Position numbers and translations under genes: made by a program. A DNA stretch of 64,000 nucleotides from Microvirga mediterraneensis (lineage in GTDB: Bacteria > Pseudomonadota > Alphaproteobacteria > Rhizobiales > Beijerinckiaceae), in NCBI RefSeq assembly GCF_013520865.1, contig NZ_JACDXJ010000001.1, forward strand, positions 1,727,001-1,791,000, written 5' to 3'. This document shows, in pieces, positions 18,266 to 26,816 of the stretch; the first letter of the stretch is position 1, and every line of letters starts with the position of its first letter. A model generated the notes under the pieces. That model worked only from the letters and a program-made list of their open reading frames with translations. It was not told where the DNA came from and searched no databases.

Positions 18266-18562
18266 TTAGGACGGGTGGCGCTCGCCTCGCTTCGGAGGCG
18301 AGAGCGGGAGGTCCTGCTTGAAATGAAGCTGCGGCTTGAGAGCCGGGGTTGCACCTGCGGCCCCTTTCCCATTCGCCCTTTTTCCGCGTGATACGATCTT
18401 TCCGCGGGATGCGATGGCTTCCTGGGCCAGAAGGCGAATGTCTTCGAGGCGCCATTCCTCGCTCAGCCACGTTCTGCCGATTACCTTCAGGATTTTCTCG
18501 AGCGTCGCATACGGATCCGCGATCTCGGGCGCGCTGGCCATGTTCTTCATGAGGTCCCCCAT
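18266..18562 (-). CDS. conserved small hypothetical protein
   Basis: 98 aa at most; a second Met (MKNMASAPE) five residues in could be the start. The centre reads ATLEKILKVIGRTWLSEEWRLEDIRLLAQEAIASRGK, an amphipathic helical block with good coding bias; the last 40 residues are Lys/Pro-rich and disordered. No family or function is recognised. It is monocistronic, upstream of tRNA-Thr on the same strand order. Confidence 0.5.
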   Translation of the reverse strand: MGDLMKNMASAPEIADPYATLEKILKVIGRTWLSEEWRLEDIRLLAQEAIASRGKIVSRGKRANGKGAAGATPALKPQLHFKQDLPLSPPKRGERHPS

Positions 18563-18765
18563 ATGCCGGAGGTTTTCCCCCGGTCATTTTGACCGGAATG
18601 CCTGCCCCGAGAGGCAGATGTTCCATAGGCACAAGTATTGCAAAGCTGCAGCCTGAAGGAAACTGCACTTTCGGACAGGTTTTGGATGCAAAGAAGGTTG
18701 CGTCCGAGCATTGCCGGGACGCTGCCCGAAGCGGGATTCGAACCGCTATGTGTCGGGCGTTTGGC

Positions 18766-18840
<75 letters not shown>

Positions 18841-18904
18841 GCGCCAACGGGGAGGGCCGCTTACTGCCACAGGGCAGCCCTCCTTGCAAGCTTGAAAATG
18901 ATCT

Positions 18905-20131
18905 TTATTCGGCGGCCTGGATTTTTGGCTCGAGCGGGAGCCGAAGCGCCGTCCAGACTTCCACGAGAGCGGCCGCCAGGGCGTCGATATGGGCGTTCGA
19001 GTGGAACGGCCCCGGCGTGATGCGCAGCCGCTCGGTGCCGCGCGGCACGGTCGGGTAGTTGATCGGCTGGATGTAGATGCCGTGCTTGTCCAGAAGCCGG
19101 TCGGAGGCCGCCTTGCAGGCCTCCGCGTCGCCCACCATCACCGGCACGATATGCGTGACGGTGTCGAGGACGGGCAGGCCGACGCCGCTCAGGACCGCCT
19201 TCGTGCGGGCCACTTGGCGCTGCTGCTGCTGGCGTTCGGCGGACGATGCCTTGAGGTGCCGGATCGAGGCCGTGGCCGCCGCGGCGACCGCCGGGGGCAG
19301 GGCGGTGGTGAAGATGAAGCCCGGTGCGAAGCTGCGGATCGCATCCATCACGGCCTTCGTGCCGGTCAGATACCCGCCCATGACGCCGAAAGCCTTGCCC
19401 AAGGTACCCTCGATCACGTCGATCCGGTGCATGGCGCCTTCGCGCTCGGCGATGCCGGCGCCGCGCGGGCCGTACATGCCGACCGCATGGACCTCGTCGA
19501 TATAGGTCATGGCACCGTAGCGCTCGGCGAGGTCGCAGATGGCATGGATCGGGGAGATGTCGCCGTCCATGGAATAGACGCTCTCGAACACGATCAGCTT
19601 GGGCCGGTCGCCCGCCGCCCGGAGCAGCTCTTCCAGGTGGTCGAGGTCGTTGTGGCGGAAGATCGCCTTGTCGCAGCCCGACTGGCGCACGCCCTCGATC
19701 ATCGAATTGTGGTTGAGCGCGTCCGAAAGGATCAGGCAGTTCGGGATCAGCTTGGCGAGCGTGGAGATGCCGGTCTGGTTCGAGACATAGCCCGAGGTGA
19801 AGACGAGGGCCGCCTCCTTGCCGTGCAGGTCGGCGAGTTCGGCCTCGAGCGCCACGATGGGGTTGCTGTTGCCGGAGATGTTGCGGGTGCCGCCGGCGCC
19901 GGTTCCCAACCGCCAGGCAGCCTCGACCATGGCGCGGGTCACGTCCCGGTTCTGGCCCATGCCGAGATAGTCGTTTGAGCACCAGACGGTGATGGGGCGG
20001 GGGCCTTCCGGCGCGTGCCAGATCGCCTGGGGATAACGGCCGGCCAGCCGCTCGATATCGGCAAAAACGCGATAGCGCCGCTCGGCCTGAAGGCGATCGA
20101 GGGCTGACGTGAAGAAGTTCTGATAATCCAT
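18905..20131 (-). CDS. hemA: 5-aminolevulinate synthase
   Basis: 408 aa from the ATG at 20131 ([20 protein letters not shown]), the usual alphaproteobacterial start; a second ATG directly before it is possible. It is a PLP enzyme condensing glycine with succinyl-CoA to give 5-aminolevulinate, the first step of heme and other tetrapyrroles (Shemin route). The PLP lysine is Lys246 in [10 protein letters not shown]; the glycine-rich [10 protein letters not shown] and the [11 protein letters not shown] aspartate contact are intact. A FNR/FixK-like box lies 61-74 bp upstream, suggesting oxygen-responsive control. The gene is single and faces away from a 55-aa ORF and murA. Confidence 0.97.
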   Translation of the reverse strand: MDYQNFFTSALDRLQAERRYRVFADIERLAGRYPQAIWHAPEGPRPITVWCSNDYLGMGQNRDVTRAMVEAAWRLGTGAGGTRNISGNSNPIVALEAELADLHGKEAALVFTSGYVSNQTGISTLAKLIPNCLILSDALNHNSMIEGVRQSGCDKAIFRHNDLDHLEELLRAAGDRPKLIVFESVYSMDGDISPIHAICDLAERYGAMTYIDEVHAVGMYGPRGAGIAEREGAMHRIDVIEGTLGKAFGVMGGYLTGTKAVMDAIRSFAPGFIFTTALPPAVAAAATASIRHLKASSAERQQQQRQVARTKAVLSGVGLPVLDTVTHIVPVMVGDAEACKAASDRLLDKHGIYIQPINYPTVPRGTERLRITPGPFHSNAHIDALAAALVEVWTALRLPLEPKIQAAE

Positions 20132-20191
20132 CATCTCACCGGGTGGGCAATGCAATGCCCGGGGATCCTGGACCCATTATGCCAGATCGCA

Positions 20192-20205
20192 TTGATCCGG
20201 GTCAA
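20192..20205. promoter_or_regulatory. candidate FNR/FixK-type binding site upstream of hemA
   Basis: TTGATCCGGGTCAA matches the consensus TTGAT-N4-ATCAA with one mismatch. It is centred about 68 bp upstream of the hemA start and about 88 bp upstream of the divergent 55-aa ORF. FnrL/FixK control of hemA is known in Rhodobacter and rhizobia; whether this site is used here is inference. Confidence 0.5.
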
Positions 20206-20285
20206 AGTCCTGAACCGTGATATTGCGGTTGAGAGCCGCTTGCGAAGTCTCTATTTGATAAAGGCGACGATGGGTCGCGTGAACC

Positions 20286-20453
20286 ATGACTGACGTGAAA
20301 TCGCAAGAGAAAGCTGACCGGCTGAAGGCGGCCTTGAAAGAGAATCTTAAGCGTCGCAAGGCTCAAGCTCGGGGGCGACAGGCCGTGAAGGCGCCCGGAA
20401 ACGAAACCGGGAGCTTGAGCGTTACGAACGAGCGCGACAAGCCGTCCGACTAG
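20286..20453 (+). CDS. small basic hypothetical protein upstream of murA
   Basis: 55 aa (MTDVKSQEKADRLKAALKEN, then KRRKAQARGRQ), highly charged and Lys/Arg-rich, with a helical first half. A comparable small ORF is often found before murA in Hyphomicrobiales, where it is annotated as hypothetical. It ends 61 bp before murA in the same direction, so it may be the first gene of that run. Function unknown; a nucleic-acid-binding role would fit the charge but is not shown. Confidence 0.6.
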   Translation: MTDVKSQEKADRLKAALKENLKRRKAQARGRQAVKAPGNETGSLSVTNERDKPSD

Positions 20454-20514
20454 CCGGATAGGCTCAAGGCGCGCATAGCGCATGGTTCGCTAAAAATATT
20501 GCAAGGGGAATTCG

Positions 20515-21804
20515 ATGGATCGCATTCGCATCCGGGGCGGCGCGCCTCTCAACGGCTTGATTCCGATTTCAGGTGCCAAGAATGCGGCCCTGCCTCTCAT
20601 GATCGCCAGCCTCCTGACGGAGGAGACCCTGGAGCTCGGCAACGTGCCGCGCCTCGCGGACATCTCCTCCCTCCTGCGGATCATGAGCAATTTCGGCGTC
20701 GATCACTCGATCGCCGGCCGCCGGCCCGGCCAGTCCTCGGAGACGGGGCAGACCATCCGCCTGACGGGAAAGAACATTATCGACACCACGGCCCCGTACG
20801 AGCTTGTCTCGACCATGCGGGCGAGCTTCTGGGTCATCGCTCCCCTGGTGGCCCGGTTCGGCCATGCCAAGGTGTCCATGCCCGGCGGCTGCGCCATCGG
20901 CACCCGGCCGGTCGACCTGCTCATCATGGCGCTCGCCAAGCTCGGCGCCGCCATCGAGATCGAGGCCGGTTATGTGGTGGCGACGGCCCCGAAGGGCCTG
21001 ATCGGTTCCGAGATCGATTTCCCGAAAGTGACGGTGGGCGGCACCCACGTAGCCCTGATGGCCGCGACGCTGGCCCAGGGAACCACCGTGATTCGCAACG
21101 CCGCCCGCGAGCCCGAGGTGGTGGATCTGGCCGAATGCCTTATCAAGATGGGCGCCAGGATTCAGGGAGCCGGCACCTCGGAGATCGTGGTGGAAGGCGT
21201 GACCAGCCTCGGCGGGGCCTCACATGACGTCATGCCGGACCGGATCGAGACCGGCACCTATGCCATGGCGGTCGCCATGACGGGCGGCGATATCGTTCTG
21301 GACAATACCCGGCCCGATTATCTCCAGGCTGCTCTGGACGTTCTTGGACAGGCGGGGGCCGAAGTGTCCTCGACCCATGGGGGCATCCGGATCCGGCGCA
21401 ACGGCAATGGCATCCAGCCGGTCGACGTGACCACCGATCCGTTCCCGGGCTTCCCGACCGACCTGCAGGCCCAGTTCATGGCTCTCATGACCCGGGCGAA
21501 CGGGACCTCCCGCATCCGCGAGACGATCTTCGAGAACCGCTTCATGCACGTGCAGGAGCTCGCCCGCCTCGGCGCGCAGATCCGCCTCGATGGGGACAGC
21601 GCCTATGTGGATGGCGTGGCCGGGCTCAAGGGAGCGCCCGTCATGGCGACCGATCTGCGGGCCTCCGTGTCCCTGGTCATCGCGGGCCTCGTGGCCGAAG
21701 GTGAAACCACCATCAACCGGGTCTATCACCTGGATCGCGGCTTCGAGGCCCTCGAAGCCAAGCTCGCCCGTTGCGGCGCTCAGATCGAGCGCCTGAGGGG
21801 CTAG
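20515..21804 (+). CDS. murA: UDP-N-acetylglucosamine 1-carboxyvinyltransferase
   Basis: 429 aa. It transfers enolpyruvate from PEP to UDP-GlcNAc, the first committed step of peptidoglycan synthesis in the cytoplasm, and is the target of fosfomycin. Lys22-Asn23 (AKNAA) and the catalytic Cys126 in [11 protein letters not shown] are present, so the enzyme should be fosfomycin-sensitive in principle. Length and the EPSP-synthase repeat fold match the family. It begins the murA-DUF2948-hisD-UPF0262-LMW-PTP order typical of this order, but a strong terminator separates it from the next gene. Confidence 0.97.
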   Translation: MDRIRIRGGAPLNGLIPISGAKNAALPLMIASLLTEETLELGNVPRLADISSLLRIMSNFGVDHSIAGRRPGQSSETGQTIRLTGKNIIDTTAPYELVSTMRASFWVIAPLVARFGHAKVSMPGGCAIGTRPVDLLIMALAKLGAAIEIEAGYVVATAPKGLIGSEIDFPKVTVGGTHVALMAATLAQGTTVIRNAAREPEVVDLAECLIKMGARIQGAGTSEIVVEGVTSLGGASHDVMPDRIETGTYAMAVAMTGGDIVLDNTRPDYLQAALDVLGQAGAEVSSTHGGIRIRRNGNGIQPVDVTTDPFPGFPTDLQAQFMALMTRANGTSRIRETIFENRFMHVQELARLGAQIRLDGDSAYVDGVAGLKGAPVMATDLRASVSLVIAGLVAEGETTINRVYHLDRGFEALEAKLARCGAQIERLRG

Positions 21805-21811
21805 GACGATC

Positions 21812-21842
21812 GGGCCGGCATCAATGCCGGCCCTTTTCTTTT
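21812..21842 (+). terminator. intrinsic terminator after murA
   Basis: GGGCCGGCAT, loop CA, ATGCCGGCCC stem followed by TTTTCTTTT. It starts 8 bp after the murA stop and should end the murA transcript. Confidence 0.9.
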
Positions 21843-21935
21843 CGGGGCCATGAAGAAGAAGCCGCCGGGACAGGTTGCGCCGGGGCAGGGGGCTCTCTAC
21901 CTAAACCTTAAAGTTCAACAATAGGTTGGTGGCCC

Positions 21936-22376
21936 ATGGACCTCCTGAGACTTGTCGCTTTCGATCCGGAAGATCTTGCCGTCATCTCCGCTCATCTGCA
22001 GGATTCCCTGCTGCGGGTGGGTGACATTGCCTATCTGCCGAAGGAACGGCGTTTCGCCATTCAGACGCGCCGCTACGACTGGGAGGCGGATACGCCCCGG
22101 CGCCGGTTGACCTGCATGCATTTCGAGAACGTCACGGGCGTGCGTGTCCGCGGCATCGACCAAGCCAACAAGGATGCGGTTCTTAACCTTCTCGCCATTG
22201 CCTTCGAGGAGACCAATGCCCCATCGGGCACTGCCACCTTGATCTTTGCCGACGGGGGAGCCATCCAGGTGGACCTGGAGTGCATCGAAATGCAGATGAA
22301 AGACACCGGCCCGGTCTGGGCCGCCGAAAGCCGCCCCTCGCACGAGGAACAGCTTCAGCCGGCGGGGCGCCCGTAA
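21936..22376 (+). CDS. DUF2948 family protein
   Basis: 146 aa (MDLLRLVAFDPEDLAVISAHLQDS). The family is recognised from the N-terminal block and from the phrase RLTCMHFENVTGVRVRG, and from its constant place directly before hisD in Hyphomicrobiales. The fold is probably mixed alpha/beta and the protein cytoplasmic; no function is known. Its TAA shares a base with the hisD ATG, so translation of the two is probably coupled. Confidence 0.9.
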   Translation: MDLLRLVAFDPEDLAVISAHLQDSLLRVGDIAYLPKERRFAIQTRRYDWEADTPRRRLTCMHFENVTGVRVRGIDQANKDAVLNLLAIAFEETNAPSGTATLIFADGGAIQVDLECIEMQMKDTGPVWAAESRPSHEEQLQPAGRP

Positions 22377-23668
22377 TGGCGCAGAGGCTCGATGCGCGGG
22401 AGCCGTCCTTCCCGCTGGCTTTCGCCGCTCTCCTCTCGGCCAAGCGAGAGGTGTCGGAGGATGTGGATCAGGCCGTCCGGGCGATCATCGAGGATGTGGT
22501 GGCGCGGGGCGACGAGGCCCTGATCGACTTCACCTATCGCTTCGATGGGCTGGCGCTCCAGCCCGAGACCCTGCGCATCTCGGATGCCGAGATCGACGCG
22601 GCCGAGGCCCAATGCCCCAAGGAGGCGCTGGAAGCCCTGGCTCTGGCCAAGGAGCGCATCGAGACTTATCACCGGGCCCAGCGCCCGCAGGATTCCATGT
22701 CCACGGACCCGCTCGGCGTCACGCTGGGCTGGCGCTGGACCGCGATCGAATCCGTCGGCCTCTATGTGCCCGGAGGTCGTGCCAGTTACCCGTCCTCCGT
22801 CCTGATGAACGCCGTGCCGGCGAAGGTGGCGGGTGTTCCGCGCATCGCCATGGTGGTGCCGACTCCCAAGGGCGAGACGAACCCGCTCGTCCTGGCGGCC
22901 GCGCGCCTGGCCGGCGTCGACGAGGTCTTCCGCATCGGCGGCGCACAGGCGGTGGCGGCGCTCGCATACGGAACCGGGTCGGTGCGGCCGGTCGCCAAGA
23001 TCGTCGGGCCCGGCAACGCCTATGTGGCTGCCGCCAAGCGCCGTGTCTTCGGACAGGTCGGCATCGACATGATCGCCGGTCCCTCCGAGGTGCTGATCCT
23101 GGCGGACCAGCATGGCAATCCCGATTGGATCGCCGCGGATCTTCTGGCCCAGGCCGAGCACGATCCGGCCTCGCAGTCGATCCTTGTAACGGACTCCCCC
23201 GCTCTCGCAGATGCGGTGGAGAAGGCCGTCGAGCGCCAACTCGAAACCTTGCCCAAGGCGGAGATCGCCCGTGCGAGCTGGCGCGATTACGGAGCCATCA
23301 TCCTGATCGACCGGCTCGAGAACGCCATCCCCCTCGTGGACCGGCTTGCCCCCGAGCATCTCGAAATCGAGACGGAGAATGCCGAGGAACTCGCGGCCAA
23401 AGTCCGCAATGCGGGCTCGATCTTCCTCGGCAGCCACACGCCGGAAGCCATCGGCGACTATGTCGGCGGGCCGAACCACGTGCTGCCCACCGCCCGGTCC
23501 GCCCGCTTCTCCTCGGGCCTCGGCGTACTTGACTTCATGAAGCGAACCTCGATCCTGAAATGCGACGCGGACGCGCTGCGTGCGCTCGGCCCCGCGGCGA
23601 TCACGCTCGGGCGTTCGGAGGGGCTGGAGGGGCATGCGCGGTCGGTCGCGATCCGCCTGAACCTTTAA
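22376..23668 (+). CDS. hisD: histidinol dehydrogenase
   Basis: 430 aa. It catalyses the last two steps of histidine synthesis, oxidising histidinol via histidinal to histidine with two NAD+ and a Zn2+. Signatures include SVGLYVPGGRASYPSS, KIVGPGNAYVAAAKR and the catalytic region AEHDPASQSILVT with the conserved His; the later GPNHVLPT supplies further ligands. The start at 22376 overlaps the DUF2948 stop by 1 bp; an open extension to 22280 lies in that gene. No other his genes are in the window. Confidence 0.97.
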   Translation: MAQRLDAREPSFPLAFAALLSAKREVSEDVDQAVRAIIEDVVARGDEALIDFTYRFDGLALQPETLRISDAEIDAAEAQCPKEALEALALAKERIETYHRAQRPQDSMSTDPLGVTLGWRWTAIESVGLYVPGGRASYPSSVLMNAVPAKVAGVPRIAMVVPTPKGETNPLVLAAARLAGVDEVFRIGGAQAVAALAYGTGSVRPVAKIVGPGNAYVAAAKRRVFGQVGIDMIAGPSEVLILADQHGNPDWIAADLLAQAEHDPASQSILVTDSPALADAVEKAVERQLETLPKAEIARASWRDYGAIILIDRLENAIPLVDRLAPEHLEIETENAEELAAKVRNAGSIFLGSHTPEAIGDYVGGPNHVLPTARSARFSSGLGVLDFMKRTSILKCDADALRALGPAAITLGRSEGLEGHARSVAIRLNL

Positions 23669-23684
23669 CGGTAGGGAAGGGCGG

Positions 23685-24170
23685 ATGGTGAGCGAAGCGA
23701 AGGCGCGGAGCCGGCTGGTCGCCGTCACGCTCGACGAGGCCTCCATCGGTCGCGGCAATCCCGATCAGGAGCACGAACGGGCCATCGCCATCTACGACAT
23801 CCTCGAGGCAAACCATTTCGGTCTGCCGAATTACGAAGGCGGTCCCTACGCCCTGCGCATCTCGCTGATCGAGAAGAAGCTATGCTTCGAGGTCACGGCA
23901 CAGGATGGCGCGCATCTCGTCTCGCATCACTTGTCTTTGACGCCGTTCCGCAAAGCGATCCGCGACTACGAGCTGATCTGCGACAGCTATTATCAGGCCA
24001 TCCGTTCCGCCTCGCCGGCGCAGATCGAAGCCATCGACATGGGACGGCGCGGATTGCACAACGAGGCGGCCGAACTCCTGATGAAGCGCCTGGACGGCAA
24101 GCTGATCCTCGACTTCGATACAGCGCGCCGCATTTTCACATTGATCTTCGCGCTTCACTGGAAGGGCTGA
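23685..24170 (+). CDS. UPF0262 family protein
   Basis: 161 aa, 16 bp after hisD. The sequence DEASIGRGNPDQEHERAIAIYDILE and DYELICDSYYQAIRSASPAQIEAIDMGRRGLHNEAAE matches the UPF0262 family, which is restricted to alphaproteobacteria and has no known function. Constant linkage to hisD and an LMW phosphatase suggests a housekeeping role. It is predicted soluble. Confidence 0.9.
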   Translation: MVSEAKARSRLVAVTLDEASIGRGNPDQEHERAIAIYDILEANHFGLPNYEGGPYALRISLIEKKLCFEVTAQDGAHLVSHHLSLTPFRKAIRDYELICDSYYQAIRSASPAQIEAIDMGRRGLHNEAAELLMKRLDGKLILDFDTARRIFTLIFALHWKG

Positions 24171-24173
24171 CGC

Positions 24174-24656
24174 TTGGACGAGCCCCGCTCGAAACGGATC
24201 CATTCGGTTCTGTTCGTCTGCGCCATGAATGCGGTGCGTTCCGTCATGGCCGAAGCCATCGCGCGGCATTACTTCGGCCAGTCGATCTATGTGCAGTCCG
24301 CCGGTGTTCGCAAAAGCGACGCGGACGGTTTCACCGCGTCGATCCTGTCCGAGATCGGCATCGACGCCTCCAAGCACAAGCCGCGCACGCTGCAGGAACT
24401 GGAGGAATGGGAGGGGCTGAATTTCGACCTCATCATCTCCCTCTCGCCGGAGGCCCATCACGCGGCGCTCGAACTGACGCGGACCATCGCGGCCGAAGTG
24501 GAATACTGGCCGACGCCCGATCCGACCATCACGCAGGGTTCGCGCGAGCAGGTGCTCGACGCCTATCGCAACATTCGCGACGGATTGATGTACCGCATCC
24601 GCCTGCGGCTCAAGCAGGGCTCAGCCAAAAGCCCTGATGACCGCGAGGGTGCCTAG
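24174..24656 (+). CDS. low-molecular-weight protein-tyrosine-phosphatase family protein (ArsC-like)
   Basis: 160 aa with a TTG start 3 bp after the UPF0262 stop; no ATG would preserve the catalytic loop, so TTG is chosen. The P-loop is CAMNAVRS, Cys16-X5-Arg22, and a DP pair (PTPDPT) near residue 118 supplies the general acid. Family members are phosphotyrosine phosphatases or thioredoxin-type arsenate reductases; the lack of extra Cys residues for arsenate relay favours a phosphatase. The last 36 bp overlap azlD on the other strand. Confidence 0.85.
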   Translation: MDEPRSKRIHSVLFVCAMNAVRSVMAEAIARHYFGQSIYVQSAGVRKSDADGFTASILSEIGIDASKHKPRTLQELEEWEGLNFDLIISLSPEAHHAALELTRTIAAEVEYWPTPDPTITQGSREQVLDAYRNIRDGLMYRIRLRLKQGSAKSPDDREGA

Positions 24657-24944
24657 GCCCGCGAGAAGGCCGACGATGTCGATCCGCGTCACGACCATCG
24701 CCACGATAGCCGCCGCAAGGGCCATCATCGCAGGCGGGCCGTTGTCGATCACCACCGGCAGGATCGTCGCCAGGATGATGGAGCCTGGCAGGGCGCGCAG
24801 CCCCCGCTCGATGCGCGGCGTGAGCCGCACCCGGCTCATCACGACGACGCCAGCGATGCGGCACAGGAACGTCACCAGGGCCATGGCGCCGATGGCGAGT
24901 ATGGAGCCCCATGGGCCCGCGATGATCGTCTCGGCGGAGTTCAT
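24621..24944 (-). CDS. azlD: AzlD family branched-chain amino-acid transport protein
   Basis: 107 aa with three membrane helices (ILAIGAMALVTFLCRIAGVVV, GSIILATILPVVID and a C-terminal segment near IDIVGLLAGLGTL). AzlD is the small partner of AzlC in a two-component exporter of branched-chain amino acids or their analogues. The start overlaps the azlC stop by 4 bp (ATGA). Its 3' end overlaps the LMW phosphatase gene by 36 bp on the opposite strand. Confidence 0.9.
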   Translation of the reverse strand: MNSAETIIAGPWGSILAIGAMALVTFLCRIAGVVVMSRVRLTPRIERGLRALPGSIILATILPVVIDNGPPAMMALAAAIVAMVVTRIDIVGLLAGLGTLAVIRAFG

Positions 24945-25642
24945 TCGATCAGCATTCCGGCCACGACGCCGGCCAGGGCTCCGGCGATGATGAAGACATA
25001 GCCGGGCAAGAGGGCGTGGACCACGAGAGAGACGAGACCCGCCACGAGCCAGGGCAGGGCGGGCTTCGCGCCTTTCCACAAGGGCACCAGCATGACGCCG
25101 AAGAAGATCGGCATCACGAGATCGAGGCCGAAGCGCCTCGGCTCCGGCACCAGGGCCCCCGCGTAGAATCCGCTGAGCGTTGCGAGCAGCCAGACCAGCC
25201 AGAGGATGATCCCGCATCCCAGAAGCACGCCGACGTCGCGGCCGCCTTCGCTGTGGTAGCGGGTGCCGACCAGCCAGCCGGCCTCCGTGATGAGAAACAG
25301 GTTGAGAGCCGTGCGGGCGAGCGGCTCATCCTTAAGCCAGGGCTGAAGGGTCGCCCCTAAGAGGATCATGCGCGCGTTCACGACGGCCGTGACGGTCATG
25401 ATCGTAAGGATGGTCGAAGGCGTCCAGGCCTGCTGCCAGATTTCGAGCCCGACCATCTGGGAGGCTCCGGCATAGACGAAGGCGGAAAGGCCCAGCGTCT
25501 CGCCGAGCGACAATCCCTTCTGGGCCGCCGCCGTGCCGAAGGCCACGGCGAACATGATGAAGCCGGGAAAGGCGGGCAGCGCCGCACGGGCGCCGTAACG
25601 CAGGCCTGCAGTGGAAAAATGAGGGCGGAGACCGAAAGACAT
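24941..25642 (-). CDS. azlC: AzlC family ABC-type/branched-chain amino-acid permease
   Basis: 233 aa from the ATG at 25642 (a GTG nine bases upstream is possible). Five to six hydrophobic helices and the pattern FIMFAVAFGTAAAQKGLSLGETLGLSAFVYAGASQMVGLEIW identify AzlC. The protein lies in the inner membrane and works with AzlD, exporting branched-chain amino acids. No Lrp-type regulator is adjacent. Confidence 0.92.
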   Translation of the reverse strand: MSFGLRPHFSTAGLRYGARAALPAFPGFIMFAVAFGTAAAQKGLSLGETLGLSAFVYAGASQMVGLEIWQQAWTPSTILTIMTVTAVVNARMILLGATLQPWLKDEPLARTALNLFLITEAGWLVGTRYHSEGGRDVGVLLGCGIILWLVWLLATLSGFYAGALVPEPRRFGLDLVMPIFFGVMLVPLWKGAKPALPWLVAGLVSLVVHALLPGYVFIIAGALAGVVAGMLIE

Positions 25643-25710
25643 GAGCGTCACGCTCTCTGCCTTTCCGCATCCCCGCCGTCAATTGGAGATTGAACGAAGA
25701 TCTATCGGGA

Positions 25711-26379
25711 TCAGCCGACGGCGCCGTTCACCAGCGGATAGACCTCGAGGAACCCTTCATAGATCATCTTGAGCGACACATAGAGGATGATCGCCAAGCC
25801 GACATAGGCGATCCAGCGGTAGCGCTGGAGCAGGCGGGCGATATACGAGGCTGCGATGCCCATGAGGGCAATCGAGAGGAGCAGGCCGAAAGCGAGGATG
25901 TAGGGATGCTCGCGCGCCGCACCGGCCACGGCAAGGACGTTGTCGAGGGACATGGACACGTCGGCGATGACGATCTGCCAGGCTGCCTGAGCGAAGGTCT
26001 TGCGGGGTGCCTTGCCGGCGATAGTGCCGTCCTTGTCGAGATCCGCGTCCTCAAGGGCTTCCTCGGCGGCCTGTTCTTCCTCATGGCTCGTGCGCAGCTC
26101 GCGCCACATCTTCCAGCAGACCCAGAGCAGCAGGATGCCGCCGGCGAGGAGCAGGCCTACGATCTGTAGAAGCTGGGTCGTGACCAGCGCGAATGCGATG
26201 CGCAGGACGGTGGCGGCGAGGACGCCGAGGAGAATTGCCTTGTTGCGCTGTTCCTTGGGAAGACCAGCGGCCGCCAGGCCGATGACGATGGCGTTATCGC
26301 CGGCGAGCGCCAGGTCGATGCCGATCACCATCAGGAAGGCGACGACCTCGGGTCCGAAAAACTGCGAGAGATCAAACAT
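25711..26379 (-). CDS. TerC family integral membrane protein (putative metal/manganese exporter)
   Basis: 222 aa from the ATG at 26379; an extension to 26490 is leader sequence. Membrane helices carry the family's acidic motifs, IGIDLALAGDNAIVIGLA in the first and VIADVSMSLDNVLAVAGA in the fourth; these Asp/Asn residues are thought to coordinate metal ions. A charged 25-residue cytoplasmic loop (EEEQAAEEALEDADLDKDG) lies between helices 3 and 4. Relatives such as Alx and MeeF/MeeY export Mn2+. The gene is monocistronic with a long structured 5' leader (see the separate entry), typical of metal-sensing riboswitch control. Confidence 0.9.
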   Translation of the reverse strand: MFDLSQFFGPEVVAFLMVIGIDLALAGDNAIVIGLAAAGLPKEQRNKAILLGVLAATVLRIAFALVTTQLLQIVGLLLAGGILLLWVCWKMWRELRTSHEEEQAAEEALEDADLDKDGTIAGKAPRKTFAQAAWQIVIADVSMSLDNVLAVAGAAREHPYILAFGLLLSIALMGIAASYIARLLQRYRWIAYVGLAIILYVSLKMIYEGFLEVYPLVNGAVG

Positions 26380-26385
26380 GCAGTG

Positions 26386-26597
26386 CCTCATATGTCGGTT
26401 GAGGGGCAGCGCATGCGAAACGCTCAAAAAGACGCATCTGTCGCCGGCCTGGTCCGAAATCCCTCGGACCGGAAGCCGAAATGCAGGCAAAACCGTCTTT
26501 TTGAACGAACCCAGGCCGCCCTGGTTTTCATCCAGTCCGACATCGCCGCTCCTTTTGTAAGGAGCGACCAGAGGGGCCCGGCCTGGCTACAAGGTTC
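26386..26597 (-). promoter_or_regulatory. structured 5' leader of the TerC-family gene (candidate riboswitch)
   Basis: Four nested elements are visible in the minus-strand RNA. First, a junction closed by CCAGGCC/GGCCTGG (26580-26586 with 26511-26517) with outer GAAC/GTTC and two inner hairpins: CGCTCCTT/AAGGAGCG (26547-26566) and CTGG/CCAG (26521-26535). Second, a long-range stem TCAAAAAGAC/GTCTTTTTGA (26424-26433 with 26495-26504) around a 7-bp hairpin GGTCCGA/TCGGACC (26451-26470). Third, a hairpin CCTCA/TGAGG (26386-26404) that hides the GAGG ribosome site. The layout is aptamer, then switching stem, then a masked start. The canonical yybP-ykoY core is not seen, so no known class is claimed. 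Confidence 0.5.
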
Positions 26598-26625
26598 CAT
26601 CTAGACAAGACGGGGCTCGGGATCA

Positions 26626-26653
26626 AGTCACCTGCCGCAGGGATCAGGTGACT
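26626..26653. promoter_or_regulatory. inverted repeat upstream of tctBAC
   Basis: AGTCACCTG and CAGGTGACT form a 9-bp perfect inverted repeat with a 10-nt centre, about 165 bp upstream of tctB and 29 bp beyond the end of the terC leader. It is well placed to be an operator for the divergent tct operon. No regulator gene is adjacent. Confidence 0.4.
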
Positions 26654-26816
26654 GTCCTATAGTTTAATAGACGTTTTCCCTAAGGATTGTTCATTCAAGC
26701 AGGTCTTGTTGAGAAGCATTCTCTGCGGGACAACGTAAGCTTGATCCAGAGTGCGGCCTCAGGCCATATCGGTCGCAATAACCTTGGGCGCGAGAGCGCC
26801 TGCCGGGAGGTCGTCC

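Noticed and set aside
26507..26597. yybP-ykoY riboswitch call for the terC leader
   Set aside because: GUAGCC is present but the GGGGAGUAG and the second conserved loop are not seen, so a class name would be unsupported.
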